Positions 32,663 to 42,018 are shown, numbered from the stretch's first letter. The stretch is 51,926 bases of DNA from CAYZED01 sp964477445 (GCA_964477445.1 CAYZED010000020.1:1-51926), one strand, 5' to 3'. Translations and numbers: made by a program. Notes: a model not told the origin generated them from the sequence alone.

Positions 32663-35120
32663 TTATTTCACCACTATATTAATTAAACGGCCTTTAATTA
32701 CAACAACTTTTATGATTTCTTTACCAACTAAAGAAGTTAAAGTTTCTTCATTATTCATAACAATGTCTTTTATTTCATCATCATTTGCATCTGAAGGTAC
32801 ATTAATTCTAGATTTTACCTTGCCATTAAATTGAATTGCAATTTCAACTTCATCTTTAATCAATGCAGCTTCATCCCAAACAGGCCATTTCTCGAGAAAT
32901 ATTGATTTCTTGTTCCCAAGCAACTGCCACATTTCTTCTGTAAAATGCGGAGCAAAAGGTGATAAAAGCCTCAATAAGTCATTTATGGTTTCTTCAAAGA
33001 ATGTTGGGTTTTTTGGTGCCATACTCTGTTCGTATTTTATTACGGCATTCAAAAGCTCCATCAACTTAGCTATGCTAGTATTAAATTGGAAAATTTCAGT
33101 ATCTCTTGTCACACCTTTAATAGAATTATTTCTAACAAAGTTTAGCTCTTTTTCTTCAGCTTTCATGTCTTTATGTTTATTATGCGCTGATTTTATTTCA
33201 GACACTCTCTCAACCGCTCTTTCAACTCTACTGAAGAAGCGATTTATGGCCTTGATTCCATCGTCACTCCACGGTCCTCCATCAATATAATTAAACCCAA
33301 AACCTAAATAACATCTGAAAACATCTGATCCGAATTCATCAATATATGTATCAGGTGATACTACGTTCCCTCGAGTTTTGCTCATTTTTTCTCCATCTGT
33401 GCCTAGTATCGTCCCTTGATGTACTAATGATTTAAAAGGCTCATCAAAGTTCAAATATCCCATATCCCTCAATGCTTTAGTGATAAATCTTGCATATAAC
33501 AAATGCATTGCCGCATGTTCCGCACCACCAATGTATTTATCGACAGGTAAAAGCTTATTAATCCATTCTGTATCAAAAGGTTTCTCTGTATTTTTGTTAT
33601 CGGCATATCTTAAGTAATACCACGATGAACAAACAAAAGTATCAAGAGTATCAGGATCTCTTTTCGCATCTCCTCCACATTTTGGACACGCAACATTCAT
33701 AAACTTATCCGATTTTCTAAGTGGCGATTCTCCATCTGGTGTGAACACTACGTCATGAGGCAATTCTACCGGAAGATCTTTCTCAGGAACTGGAACAACC
33801 CCACATATAGGACAATGTATCATCGGAATAGGAGCTCCCCAGTATCTTTGTCTAGAAACTAGCCAGTCACGAACTCTAAAATTGATTCTTGAATCACCCA
33901 TGTCAATAGCCTTAAGATCTTCAACTATTGCTTTTTTCGCTTCTGTGCTACTCAGTCCATCATACTTACCACTGTTTACAAGAACTCCATAATCGCAGTA
34001 TGGAAGAGAATCATCTGATCCATCTGCACTTTTTATAACTCTTTTGATTTCTAATCCGAATTTTTCGGCAAACTCAAAATCTCTATCATCATGCGCTGGA
34101 ACTGCCATTACCCAACCAGTTCCATAAGAAGCTAAAACGTAATCACCAACCCGCTGAGCTGATACGACTACATCTTCAGACTGTAATCGGATGAATCGCA
34201 TATGCGCCCGTGAAAACACCAGTTTTTTCTTTTGTGGTAGACATTCTCTCAATTTCGCTCTCTTTTTTAGATGCGTTTTGATAAGCCTTAACCTCGGCTT
34301 TTTTTTCTGGCGTAGTAATAATTTCAACGTCAGGATGCTCGGGTGCTAGTGTAACATAAGTTACACCTAATAAAGTGTCTGGTCTGGTTGTGAAAACTTT
34401 AAATTCAAGATCTTTTCCTTCAACCTTAAATGATATTTCTGCACCTTCAGATCTTCCAATCCAATTTTTTTGGATTTTTTTCGTCTTTTCTGGCCAATCG
34501 AGAGCATCTATTTGATCAAGTAATTCCTGAGCGTATTTTGTTATTCTAAAAAACCACTGTGTTAAGTCCCTCTTGGTTACTTCTGTAGCACATCTTTCAC
34601 AATGACCATCATGAACTTGTTCGTTTGCTAAAACTGTATTACAGCTTGGACACCAATTTACTGGTGCATTTTTTCTGTAAGCTAAATCATTTTCGTATAA
34701 TTTCAAAAATAACCACTGTGTCCATTTATAATAAGCCGGATCACAAGTCATCAGCTCATAGTCCCAATCAAATGTCGCACCCATTTCCTTTAGCTGAACT
34801 TCCATATTTTCGATATTTTTCAATGTAGAATCCATAGGATGTATCCCTGTTTTAATCGCGTAATTTTCTGCCGGAAGTCCAAAAGCATCAAAGCCCATAG
34901 GATGAAACACTTCGTATCCTTGCATTCTTTTCATTCTTGCCCAACTATCGCTTAGTCCATAGTTATACCAGTGTCCTACATGTAATTTGGCTCCAGAAGG
35001 GTAGCTAAACATTTCTAGACAATATAGTTTTTTATCAATATTGTTTTTGTTGAATTTATATAGTTCTTTTTCCTCCCAGATTTTTTGCCATTTTTGATCA
35101 ATATTTTTTGAGTATGTCAT
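32663..35120 (-). CDS. leuS: Leucyl-tRNA synthetase, reading frame broken once
   Basis: Two overlapping frames together make one LeuRS. The first (35120 to a TGA at 34176) holds the class I signature KLHVGHWYN (HIGH), FHPMGFDAFGLPAENYAIK and CPSCNTVLANEQVHDGHCERC. It reaches FTGAYAIHPIT in the editing domain. The second frame resumes with SEDVVVSAQRVGDYVLASYGT and runs to 32663, with DGEKMSKTRGNVVSPD (KMSKS) and the C-terminal anticodon-binding domain. One extra base near 34179-34184 explains the shift. Because conservation continues on both sides and the gene is essential, a sequencing error is the likeliest cause. A T-box leader that reads Leu precedes it. Confidence 0.9.
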
Positions 35121-35188
35121 TATTTTTCCTCCTCCTAATGAATAAAGTTGGCTTCGCCACTTTCTTCCCGCTATGGAACCCTAACTAT

Positions 35189-35430
35189 AAAAAAGCTCCG
35201 TCTCAATGCAAGAGACGAAGCATATATACTTTCGCGGTACCACTCTAATTGAAGATGCGTATTTCACGCACTTCCACTTAATTATATAACGGCGTCCCCC
35301 GGGATTTTCTACTCAGTTTAACTTTTCGCAAATCCTGCTCCCGGACGAGTTCAGCAAATCACACCTAGTAGCTCACACCTTGCGCTACCTCTCTTAAAGG
35401 GCTCTTTACCTACTAATTCCGTTCAAAGCA
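35189..35430 (-). promoter_or_regulatory. T-box leader (tRNA-Leu sensing) for leuS
   Basis: On the minus strand, stem I elements (TTAGTAGGTAAAGAG, AGAGAGG, then a specifier region GAACTCGTCC with a CTC Leu codon at 35349-35347) are followed by the T-box core AGAGTGGTACCGCG (35233-35246). The competing terminator has arms CTTCGTCTC and GAGACGGAG (35194-35221) and a run of six T. Uncharged tRNA-Leu would favour the antiterminator and increase leuS expression. Confidence 0.93.
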
Positions 35431-35465
35431 TTTAATATTTTTATCAATAAACACAACTGAATGTT

Positions 35466-35495
35466 ATTATAACAAAAAGATAGCATATGTGTAAA
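35466..35495 (-). promoter_or_regulatory. Promoter for the T-box-leuS transcript
   Basis: TTTACA (35495-35490) and TATAAT (35471-35466) on the minus strand are 18 bases apart; TGT before TATAAT also makes it an extended -10. The start would be about 30 bases ahead of T-box stem I. Confidence 0.65.
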
Positions 35496-35566
35496 TAGGG
35501 GCATTTTTTTTGCGAATAACTTTTTTGCCTAATTTTCGCCATAATTTCGCCTAAATAACTTTGTTT

Positions 35567-36244
35567 TCAGTCCCAACTACCTGTTCCATCGGCTTCTATC
35601 GGAATTTTTACCCCTAAAAATTTCGGTTCGGAGTCAAGAATAATTTCAAAAAAAGCTTTCACACGAGCTAAACATTCTCTAATATCCCAATTAAGCTGAA
35701 GCCCTTTGGAGTATCTGCTCTCGCTTAACGAGAATCCGATGGCATCTAAACCAAGTTTTCTAGCTAAATAAACGGCCCTGTAAATGTGAAACTCTTGAGT
35801 AACAATAATTAGGCTTTTTACCCCAAAGATCTCTCGTGCTCGATACATACTATCATACGTATCAAACCCAGCATGATCCATAAAAACATCCGAATAATCT
35901 ATGTTATTCATATTATCTACAACGAAATTTTTCATGGCATTAACTTCATCGTAATTCTTACTTCCATGGTCACCTGATAGTAGAATCTTACTAGCTTTTC
36001 TAGACTTGTAAATTTCCATACCAGCAACTACTCTATCATATAAAATCGGAGAAAGTTTCATATCTTGTACTTTTGCACCCAATACAAGAACTGTCTGTTT
36101 ATTTGGTAAGTTCTTTATATCTGTAAATACATATTTTTCTGCATATTTAATTACGTATATATTTATTCCCAAAACAGAGAGTATTCCAACAGCGAAAATA
36201 ACTATTAGTGAATATATAACTAATCTTAATTTCATTTTGTTCAT
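35567..36244 (-). CDS. SanA/YdcF-like DUF218 membrane protein
   Basis: 225 residues. One N-terminal membrane helix (LVIYSLIVIFAVGILSVLG) and a DUF218 domain with VLVLGAKVQDMKLSPILYDR, ILLSGDHGSKNYDEVNAM, DHAGFDTYDSMYRAREIF and VTQEFHIYRAVYLARKLG. This is the SanA type, known in enterobacteria for a barrier effect against vancomycin at high temperature; the chemical role is unknown. Catalytic-looking acidic residues (SGD, DxAGxDTYDS) are conserved. It stands downstream of the radical SAM gene (about 90-base gap). Confidence 0.9.
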   Translation of the reverse strand: MNKMKLRLVIYSLIVIFAVGILSVLGINIYVIKYAEKYVFTDIKNLPNKQTVLVLGAKVQDMKLSPILYDRVVAGMEIYKSRKASKILLSGDHGSKNYDEVNAMKNFVVDNMNNIDYSDVFMDHAGFDTYDSMYRAREIFGVKSLIIVTQEFHIYRAVYLARKLGLDAIGFSLSESRYSKGLQLNWDIRECLARVKAFFEIILDSEPKFLGVKIPIEADGTGSWD

Positions 36245-36335
36245 CTTGGATTACCACCAAATAATTTTGATAACATGTTTTTACCTCCAAAATATAAATT
36301 GAGTTTTGTTTCTTTTAGATAAAATTACTTTTTAG

Positions 36336-37253
36336 TTAAACCACTTTTACTAAAGCGCCTTGGCAACTAGATCTTTTAATAAATTCATCGTCTATGGCAT
36401 TCAAAAGTTCAAACTTCTTCATACTCCATAGCGGAGCTATTAGTGAATCTCGAGCTCCATCACCTGTAACCCTATGAATAACTATTTCTTCAGGTATTCT
36501 CTCTAGAACATCCACTACCAGTGAAACATATTCATCTTTTTCGAAAACCTTAAAAGTCCCTTCATTGTATAGCTTCTCTAGTTTTGTGTCTTTAATTACA
36601 TGTAGCATATGCAGCTTCATTCCCCAGACTTTTGACTTAACCACAAAATCAACTGTTTCAAGCATTTCTTCCGTTGATTCTCCTGGCAAACCCAAAATTA
36701 TATGAGTTACGACAAGAATATCTCTTCTCTTCAATTCTTCAACTGCTTTTGTATATACTATTGTATCATAACCTCTATTGATAATTTCCCCAGTTTCATC
36801 GTGCATTGTTTGTAATCCAAGTTCAACCCACAAAAAAGTTTCCTTTGATATTTCTGATAACAATTCCAAAACTTCTTCATTAAGACAATCAGGTCTTGTG
36901 GCTATGGCAATCCCAACTACTCTAGGCTCATCTAACAATGAGTAATAAATTTCTCTCAATTTCTCTATTGGTGCATAGGTATTGGTGAAAGATTGAAAAT
37001 AGGCTATGTACAAGCCTTTCTTCCATTTTTTCTCCATCATTGTTTTTCCATTATAAAATTGCTCTTTTAAGTTATTTCCTGACGCAGCAAAATCTCCCGA
37101 ACCCTTTTCACTGCAAAATATGCAGCCATCAAATCCTAGTGTTCCATCACGATTCGGACAAGTAAATCCTGCATCTATTGAAACTTTGAAAACTTTTTCA
37201 CCAAATTTTTCTTTTAACCACTCATTTAAAGTGTTATATCGTTTTTTTGTCAA
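36336..37253 (-). CDS. Radical SAM protein, YhcC/TIGR01212 type
   Basis: 305 residues from a TTG at 37253; no other start lies before the conserved region, and GAGGACGG is upstream. The cluster motif is CPNRDGTLGFDGCIFC, a long-spaced C-x-n-C-x-x-C form typical of this family, preceded by FGEKVFKVSIDAGFT. Further family blocks are FQSFTNTYAPIEKL, GIAIATRPDCLNEEVL, WVELGLQTMHDET and THIILGLPGESTEEML. It is a B12-independent radical SAM enzyme of unknown reaction, possibly RNA- or porphyrin-related by homology. Confidence 0.92.
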   Translation of the reverse strand: MTKKRYNTLNEWLKEKFGEKVFKVSIDAGFTCPNRDGTLGFDGCIFCSEKGSGDFAASGNNLKEQFYNGKTMMEKKWKKGLYIAYFQSFTNTYAPIEKLREIYYSLLDEPRVVGIAIATRPDCLNEEVLELLSEISKETFLWVELGLQTMHDETGEIINRGYDTIVYTKAVEELKRRDILVVTHIILGLPGESTEEMLETVDFVVKSKVWGMKLHMLHVIKDTKLEKLYNEGTFKVFEKDEYVSLVVDVLERIPEEIVIHRVTGDGARDSLIAPLWSMKKFELLNAIDDEFIKRSSCQGALVKVV

Positions 37254-37355
37254 ATTAAAACCGTCCTCTATTAAATTTAATCATCTCACAATTTTAAGAG
37301 TTTATTCGCGTAAATCTAGTAAATTCGCATTTATTCCAATCTCATTATACTACTT

Positions 37356-37383
37356 TTGATTGTATATTGAATACATGTATGAT
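37356..37383 (+). promoter_or_regulatory. Promoter of the pantothenate operon
   Basis: TTGATT (37356-37361) and TATGAT (37378-37383) lie 16 bases apart on the plus strand. Expected start near 37390, giving a leader of about 190 bases. Confidence 0.55.
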
Positions 37384-37389
37384 ACTATG

Positions 37390-37579
37390 AATTTAGACAG
37401 CATCCCTTAACTCGGGAGCTGTACTTATTAATATAGGTGCTTAAAAAACTCTCGGATTAATTAAATATTGAATATTTTATGTACTGCTCTGATCATTTGA
37501 CAGAGACGGGAGATATGATTTTTGGATATAACGATATCACTCATTCTGCTGTCTATTTTGCAGAAAGGGTGATTTTTTT
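37390..37579 (+). promoter_or_regulatory. Structured leader of the pan operon with terminator/antiterminator pairings
   Basis: Three structures are visible. A 9-bp hairpin at 37397-37422 pairs ACAGC-A-TCCC with GGGA-GCTGT and leaves one bulged A. A long hairpin pairs GACAG (37499-37503) with CTGTC (37549-37553) and encloses GATAT/ATATC. A terminator-like hairpin pairs CACTC-A-TTCTGC (37538-37549) with GCAGAA-A-GGGTG (37560-37571) and is followed by seven T just before the ATG. The last two exclude each other, and the last also hides the ribosome binding site AAAGGGTG. A 'pan' RNA motif with bulged A residues is known before panB/C/D genes; identity with it was not tested. Confidence 0.65.
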
Positions 37580-38446
37580 ATGGAAACAAAATTTTTAATA
37601 ACTGACTTTAAAGAAAACAAAGAATTGAAGGTCGGATTTATCGGAACTGGCAAAGCTGCTACAGCATTAGCCGCTTATTTTTATAAGAGTGATATTATGA
37701 TATCTGGTTTTTTTGGTCGAAATTCGGCAAAAGCTGAATCTTTGGCAAAATCGTTTAACTCCAAATCTTTTGCTTCCTCGAAGGAACTGATAGAATCTTC
37801 CGATTTAGTAATTTTGGCAATTAATGATTCTTCAATTAAAATCCTTGCCGACTCAATATCGCTGATTCAGGGAATAGAATGGCCTAAGAAAACTTTTTTT
37901 CACCTCTCTGGCGCTCTCCCAAGTTCGTCACTAGCTTCTCTCGCTGAAAAAGGCTCAAATATAGCTTCTTTTCACATTATTCAATCGTTGAATGGAGATG
38001 CCGAAAAATACTTAAATGGAAATGCACTAGAAAACAGCTGGTTCTCTATCGAAGGGACCCCGCAATGCATAGAACTCGCAACATCGCTTCTATCAATAAC
38101 TGATAACCAATATATAATACTTACACCTGAAAGCAAGCCAATTTATCACGCTGCAATGTGCATGTTTTCAAATTACCTTGTAACGCTAATGGGTGAAAGC
38201 TGCAAAATGTTAGAATCGATAGGAATTGATTTTGATAGTGCTTGGAAGCTTGCGACACCTCTTATAAATGGAACTTTAAACAATATAGAATCTTTCGGAC
38301 CAGAAAAAGCTATGACCGGTCCTATCTCAAGAGGAGATGATGCAACCCTAGAGGCACATTATTTGGCGATTGAAAATTCTGCCCCTGAATTACTCGATTT
38401 CTATAAATCAATGGCACTGTTTACAAAAAAATTTTTAAAGAGGTGA
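37580..38446 (+). CDS. panG: Rossmann-like/DUF2520 protein, probable ketopantoate reductase (PanG type)
   Basis: 288 residues. A Rossmann NAD(P) site lies at KVGFIGTGKAATALAAYF (about residue 18), followed by the DUF2520 C-terminal helical domain (AAMCMFSNYLVTLMGESCKM, then GPISRGDDATLEAHY). Proteins of this type reduce ketopantoate in bacteria that lack PanE (PanG). Here it is the first gene of a panG-panB-panC-panD operon with no panE visible, which supports that role; assignment is by context and family, not proven. The ATG follows AAAGGGTG, which overlaps a terminator-like arm. Its end carries the ribosome binding site of panB. Confidence 0.75.
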   Translation: METKFLITDFKENKELKVGFIGTGKAATALAAYFYKSDIMISGFFGRNSAKAESLAKSFNSKSFASSKELIESSDLVILAINDSSIKILADSISLIQGIEWPKKTFFHLSGALPSSSLASLAEKGSNIASFHIIQSLNGDAEKYLNGNALENSWFSIEGTPQCIELATSLLSITDNQYIILTPESKPIYHAAMCMFSNYLVTLMGESCKMLESIGIDFDSAWKLATPLINGTLNNIESFGPEKAMTGPISRGDDATLEAHYLAIENSAPELLDFYKSMALFTKKFLKR

Positions 38447-38450
38447 AATC

Positions 38451-39284
38451 ATGAATAAACCATTTAAGTCTTCCGATTTTATAAACCATAAAACAAACGG
38501 TGAAAAGATTTCCGTACTTACAGCTTATGATTATACTACTGCAAAATTGCTTGATGAAGCAAATATCGACGTACTTCTTATTGGTGATTCGCTCGGCATG
38601 GTAATGCTTGGATATGAAAACACACTCCAAGTTACAATGGATGATATGTTACATCACACTAGGGCAGTTAGTCGCGGTGCAAAAAACGCTTTTATTGTAT
38701 CTGACATGCCGTTTCTTTCATATCATATTAACAAAGAAGAAGCTGTTCGAAATGCCGGAAGGTTTATACAGGAAGCCGGTGCTAACTGTGTTAAACTTGA
38801 AGGCGGAACTGAGATGGTCGAAACGATACAAGCAATATTAAAAGCTCAAATTCCTGTTATCGGACACATCGGTTTAACTCCCCAATCCGTTAATATATTT
38901 GGTGGGTACAAAGTTCAGGGCAAAAGCGAAATTGGTGCAAAAAAACTTCTCGAAGATGCTCTAGCGCTCGAAGCCGCTGGCGTTTTGGCCATAGTTCTTG
39001 AATGCGTTCCCGCAAAATTAGCAACACTAATCTCAGAAAAACTGACGATTCCTACTATCGGTATCGGGGCAGGATCTGGCTGCGATGGGCAAGTTCTAGT
39101 TATTCAAGATATGCTTGGAATGTATTCTGACATCACTCCAAAATTCGTAAAAAAATATGCAAATTTATCTGAAAATATCAAGAACGCTGTTAGCACTTAT
39201 ATTTCCGAAGTCAAATCTGGAGTATTCCCAGATGACTCTCACATATTTTCGATGGATGAAGATTTGCTAACGAAACTCTACTAA
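38451..39284 (+). CDS. panB: 3-methyl-2-oxobutanoate hydroxymethyltransferase
   Basis: 277 residues, normal length. Signatures include ISVLTAYDYTTAKLLDEA, LLIGDSLGMVMLGYENTLQVT, MPFLSY, EAGANCVKLEGG, GHIGLTPQSVNIFGGYKVQG and IGIGAGSGCDGQVLVIQDMLG. The metal and substrate residues of PanB (D in GDSLG, D of SDMPF, E of LEGG, E in ECVPA) are present. It transfers a hydroxymethyl group from methylene-THF to 2-oxoisovalerate to give ketopantoate. It starts four bases after the panG stop, with AGAGGTG ahead. Note that 2-oxoisovalerate is also the proposed VOR substrate. Confidence 0.96.
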   Translation: MNKPFKSSDFINHKTNGEKISVLTAYDYTTAKLLDEANIDVLLIGDSLGMVMLGYENTLQVTMDDMLHHTRAVSRGAKNAFIVSDMPFLSYHINKEEAVRNAGRFIQEAGANCVKLEGGTEMVETIQAILKAQIPVIGHIGLTPQSVNIFGGYKVQGKSEIGAKKLLEDALALEAAGVLAIVLECVPAKLATLISEKLTIPTIGIGAGSGCDGQVLVIQDMLGMYSDITPKFVKKYANLSENIKNAVSTYISEVKSGVFPDDSHIFSMDEDLLTKLY

Positions 39285-39339
39285 ACGTTAAGTATAAGCA
39301 ATTTACTATAAAAACAAAATTATATATAGCGGAGGTCAT

Positions 39340-40185
39340 ATGAGATCAACAGATAATATAATAGAAATTCGAAGCTTTGTTAAAGAAGCTAAGAGAAATG
39401 GAAAAAGCATAGGTTTCGTGCCTACTATGGGTTTTCTCCATAAAGGTCATATAAGTCTCATGAATGCAGCAAAAAACGAAACTGATATTGTTATTGTAAG
39501 TATATTTGTGAATCCAACACAATTTGGACCAAATGAAGATTTCTCATCATACCCGAGAGATTTTGAGCGTGATGCCGCTCTATGTGAAGAGGCCGGAGTG
39601 GATTTGATTTTTTATCCTACTCCTGAAATTATGTACCCCGAAAATTATTTTACTTATGTAAATGTTGAGAAGCTTACCGACTCTCTTTGTGGTGCCTCAA
39701 GGCCTGGACACTTCAGAGGTGTAACCACTGTCGTAGCTAAGCTGTTCAATATCGTAATGCCGGATAGAGCTTTTTTTGGACAAAAAGATGCACAGCAAGT
39801 AGCGGTTATTGATCGAATGACAAAAGATCTAAATTTTGATATTGAGATTGTGGCTTGCCCAATCATCAGAGAAGACGACGGTCTTGCAATGAGTTCCAGG
39901 AATGTTTACTTAAATCCTGAAGAACGAAAAGCTGCTCTTATTCTCTCAAAGAGCCTAGAATATGCTCGATTAAATTATTCTGAAGGTGATATCTCCGGAC
40001 CAGCGCTGACTAAAAAGATGATCGAATTTATTAAATCTGAACCACTCGCGCGAATAGATTATGTATCAATTGTTGATTATGACAGCTTACAACCCATAGA
40101 ATTTTTAAATAAGAATTTCTTAGTGGTTCTAGCAGTATATATTGGAAAAACAAGACTAATTGATAACCTAAAAATTAAGATTTAA
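39340..40185 (+). CDS. panC: Pantothenate synthetase
   Basis: 281 residues, normal length. It has the nucleotidyltransferase HIGH-like motif VPTMGFLHKGHISLM, IFVNPTQFGPNEDFSSYPR, CGASRPGHFRGVTTVVAKLFN, FFGQKDAQQVAVI and the KMSKS-like DGLAMSSRNVYL. It joins pantoate and beta-alanine with ATP to give pantothenate. The ATG follows GCGGAGGTCAT. It lies 55 bases after panB and 83 before panD. Confidence 0.96.
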   Translation: MRSTDNIIEIRSFVKEAKRNGKSIGFVPTMGFLHKGHISLMNAAKNETDIVIVSIFVNPTQFGPNEDFSSYPRDFERDAALCEEAGVDLIFYPTPEIMYPENYFTYVNVEKLTDSLCGASRPGHFRGVTTVVAKLFNIVMPDRAFFGQKDAQQVAVIDRMTKDLNFDIEIVACPIIREDDGLAMSSRNVYLNPEERKAALILSKSLEYARLNYSEGDISGPALTKKMIEFIKSEPLARIDYVSIVDYDSLQPIEFLNKNFLVVLAVYIGKTRLIDNLKIKI

Positions 40186-40268
40186 AACATAAATTTTTAA
40201 CTTGGAACTATAAAAACAATATAAATATAACAATATAAAATATTACCAACATTTTCAGGAGGATAAAA

Positions 40269-40652
40269 ATGTATATTAACATGATGAAATCAAAAATTCA
40301 CAGAGCAACTGTTACGGAAGCAAACCTAAACTATGTAGGCAGTGTAACGATTGACAACGACTTGATTGAAGCATCAGGATTATTTCCAGGTGAAAGAGTA
40401 CAAATTGTAAATAACAATAACGGAGCGCGTTTAGAAACATATGTTATAAAAGGTGAATCTGGAAGTGGCGTAATTTGTCTTAACGGCGCTGCTGCAAGAC
40501 TTGTAGCTGTCGGAGACAATGTTATAATTATGGCTTATTGTTGGTGCTCTGAAGAAGAAGCACGCGCACTAAAACCAAAAGTCGTTTTTGTTAATGAAAA
40601 AAACAAAATCACCGAGATTTCCGATGAAGAAATACACGGTGAAATAAAGTAA
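40269..40652 (+). CDS. panD: Aspartate 1-decarboxylase precursor
   Basis: 127 residues. MMKSKIHRATVTEANLNYVGS aligns with E. coli PanD with Gly24-Ser25 at the expected self-cleavage site, where Ser becomes the pyruvoyl group. NGAAARLV (about 72-79) and YCWCSEEEA follow as usual. It makes beta-alanine from aspartate for PanC. A maturation factor (PanZ) is not needed in Firmicutes. The ATG follows AGGAGGATAAAA. The stop is five bases before the end of the convergent DUF2157 gene. Confidence 0.96.
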   Translation: MYINMMKSKIHRATVTEANLNYVGSVTIDNDLIEASGLFPGERVQIVNNNNGARLETYVIKGESGSGVICLNGAAARLVAVGDNVIIMAYCWCSEEEARALKPKVVFVNEKNKITEISDEEIHGEIK

Positions 40653-40656
40653 CTTT

Positions 40657-41748
40657 TCAGTCGTCCTTGAACTTTTCTCTTGCAATTCTGGTGCGTTTTT
40701 CAAATTTTAGACTTAAATAAATGAGAAGCGCACCTAAAATTATGAACATAATCTCCTTTGGCAAAATTTTGTCCAAAGTCTCGCTATATAGTCTGAATGA
40801 AAATATTCCCAAAAAAATAAACGAACCCAATTTCTCTTCTTTCATCATATAAATCATTGATATGATCATTATTAGTAAAACAATTATCACCAATGCAGAA
40901 GAGTAATTAGTCAAACCTATTGACTTCCAAGCACCTTCATACGCCAGTGAAATCCCCGCTATTCCAACTGTTACCAATCCAAACAAGCGCTCACCGCTTA
41001 AACTTCTGCCAAATGGGAATGAATAATATAAAAGGCCGACTATTCCTCCTATTATTCCAATAACGCCAATTGGAACTTTAAAGAATAAAAGTACCGAAAT
41101 TAAAAAAGTTAAAACTGCAATATTATTTGCTATTACCATTCCAAAATCTCTTTTAAACTCGTTCTCCAGATAAATCAAAATTGGCAGTAAAACAATAGCT
41201 AAAAAGGGAAAGCTACCAATGCCTATTGAAAATAAATTAAAGAAAATGCATATTACTATTGAAGAAAGGTAAATCCATCTGTCGCTTATTAATTTTGCTA
41301 TTAATATCAATGCTATGGCACAAAAAGCCCACTGGTTTCCATGTAAGTTCTCTGCTGAAAAAAGGGTCTCACTTGCAATTATGCCTATCGCAGTAAGCGT
41401 TGTGCCTATGTATAAAAGATACTTTAAATCTTTTTTTGTTATATTTTTCATTCGAATATAAATTGCAAAAAAAGTAACTGGCATAGCAATTAGAAATACA
41501 ACTCTAAGAGGTGTCCAGAGCTTGCTCCAATTAAAAATTACAGTAGCTATAACTGATAGTAAAATAATACCAAATCCAAACAACTTAATAGTTTCAATTC
41601 TATCAAAATTAAATCTCGGCTCATATTTATTTAGCATAAGTTCGAGTTGGTCCATATCAATTATTCCGTCTTCATTAGCTGATAGCAATTCCGTCTCGAT
41701 GAAATCGAACTGTGAACGGCTGAGCTTTTTCTTTTCTATGTAAATCAC
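40657..41748 (-). CDS. DUF2157 multi-pass membrane protein
   Basis: 363 residues with about ten membrane helices after a cytoplasmic N-terminal part (SRSQFDFIETELLSANEDG...). The pattern (helix bundle with FNWSKLWTPLRVVFL, the WAFCAIALILIAKLI helices, and a C-terminal FEKRTR) matches DUF2157 proteins; function unknown. The start is odd: a GTG at 41748 overlaps the only ribosome binding site (AGAGGTGA). The codon at the proper distance is ATA (41739-41737). It is convergent with panD. Confidence 0.75.
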   Translation of the reverse strand: MIYIEKKKLSRSQFDFIETELLSANEDGIIDMDQLELMLNKYEPRFNFDRIETIKLFGFGIILLSVIATVIFNWSKLWTPLRVVFLIAMPVTFFAIYIRMKNITKKDLKYLLYIGTTLTAIGIIASETLFSAENLHGNQWAFCAIALILIAKLISDRWIYLSSIVICIFFNLFSIGIGSFPFLAIVLLPILIYLENEFKRDFGMVIANNIAVLTFLISVLLFFKVPIGVIGIIGGIVGLLYYSFPFGRSLSGERLFGLVTVGIAGISLAYEGAWKSIGLTNYSSALVIIVLLIMIISMIYMMKEEKLGSFIFLGIFSFRLYSETLDKILPKEIMFIILGALLIYLSLKFEKRTRIAREKFKDD

Positions 41749-41781
41749 CTCTTTTGAGAGACATGTAAAATATTTTTATTT

Positions 41782-41911
41782 TTATGCACTCATTTCCTTA
41801 ATTGGCTCACTATATTCATATAAATCATCGGGAGCAATATCTTGACCATTAATCCATTCCGTCTGACAACAACTTCCAGTCGGCTTTTAATTCATCTTCA
41901 TGAATAGCCAT
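41782..41911 (-). pseudogene. Small frameshifted gene remnant
   Basis: From an ATG at 41911 one frame reads MAIHEDELKADWKLLSDG and stops. Another frame continues with EWINGQDIAPDDLYEYSEPI to a TAA at 41782. The H-x-DEL-x-ADW part resembles the C-terminal end of DUF4160 proteins, often paired with DUF2442 partners. The remainder does not match, so the identity is weak. It appears to be a broken gene end in the gap between hydA and the DUF2157 gene. Confidence 0.3.
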
Positions 41912-41962
41912 CCTATTCTTATATTATACCGAAAAAACTCAAGCATTAAAACAGGATATTTA

Positions 41963-41996
41963 CAAAAAAGTCCACCGATACTAGACCGATGGACTT
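41963..41996 (-). terminator. Rho-independent terminator of the hydCBA operon
   Basis: On the minus strand AAGTCCATCGGT pairs with ATCGGTGGACTT (12 bp with wobbles) around a short loop and is followed by TTTTTT. It lies 23 bases beyond the hydA stop. Confidence 0.88.
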
Positions 41997-42018
41997 CCAA
42001 TTCAAGATAGCCTATTTA

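Noticed and set aside
34176..34190. Programmed +1 frameshift in leuS like prfB
   Set aside because: The slip codon GTC cannot re-pair in the +1 frame and no Shine-Dalgarno-like stimulator stands at the right distance; error is simpler.
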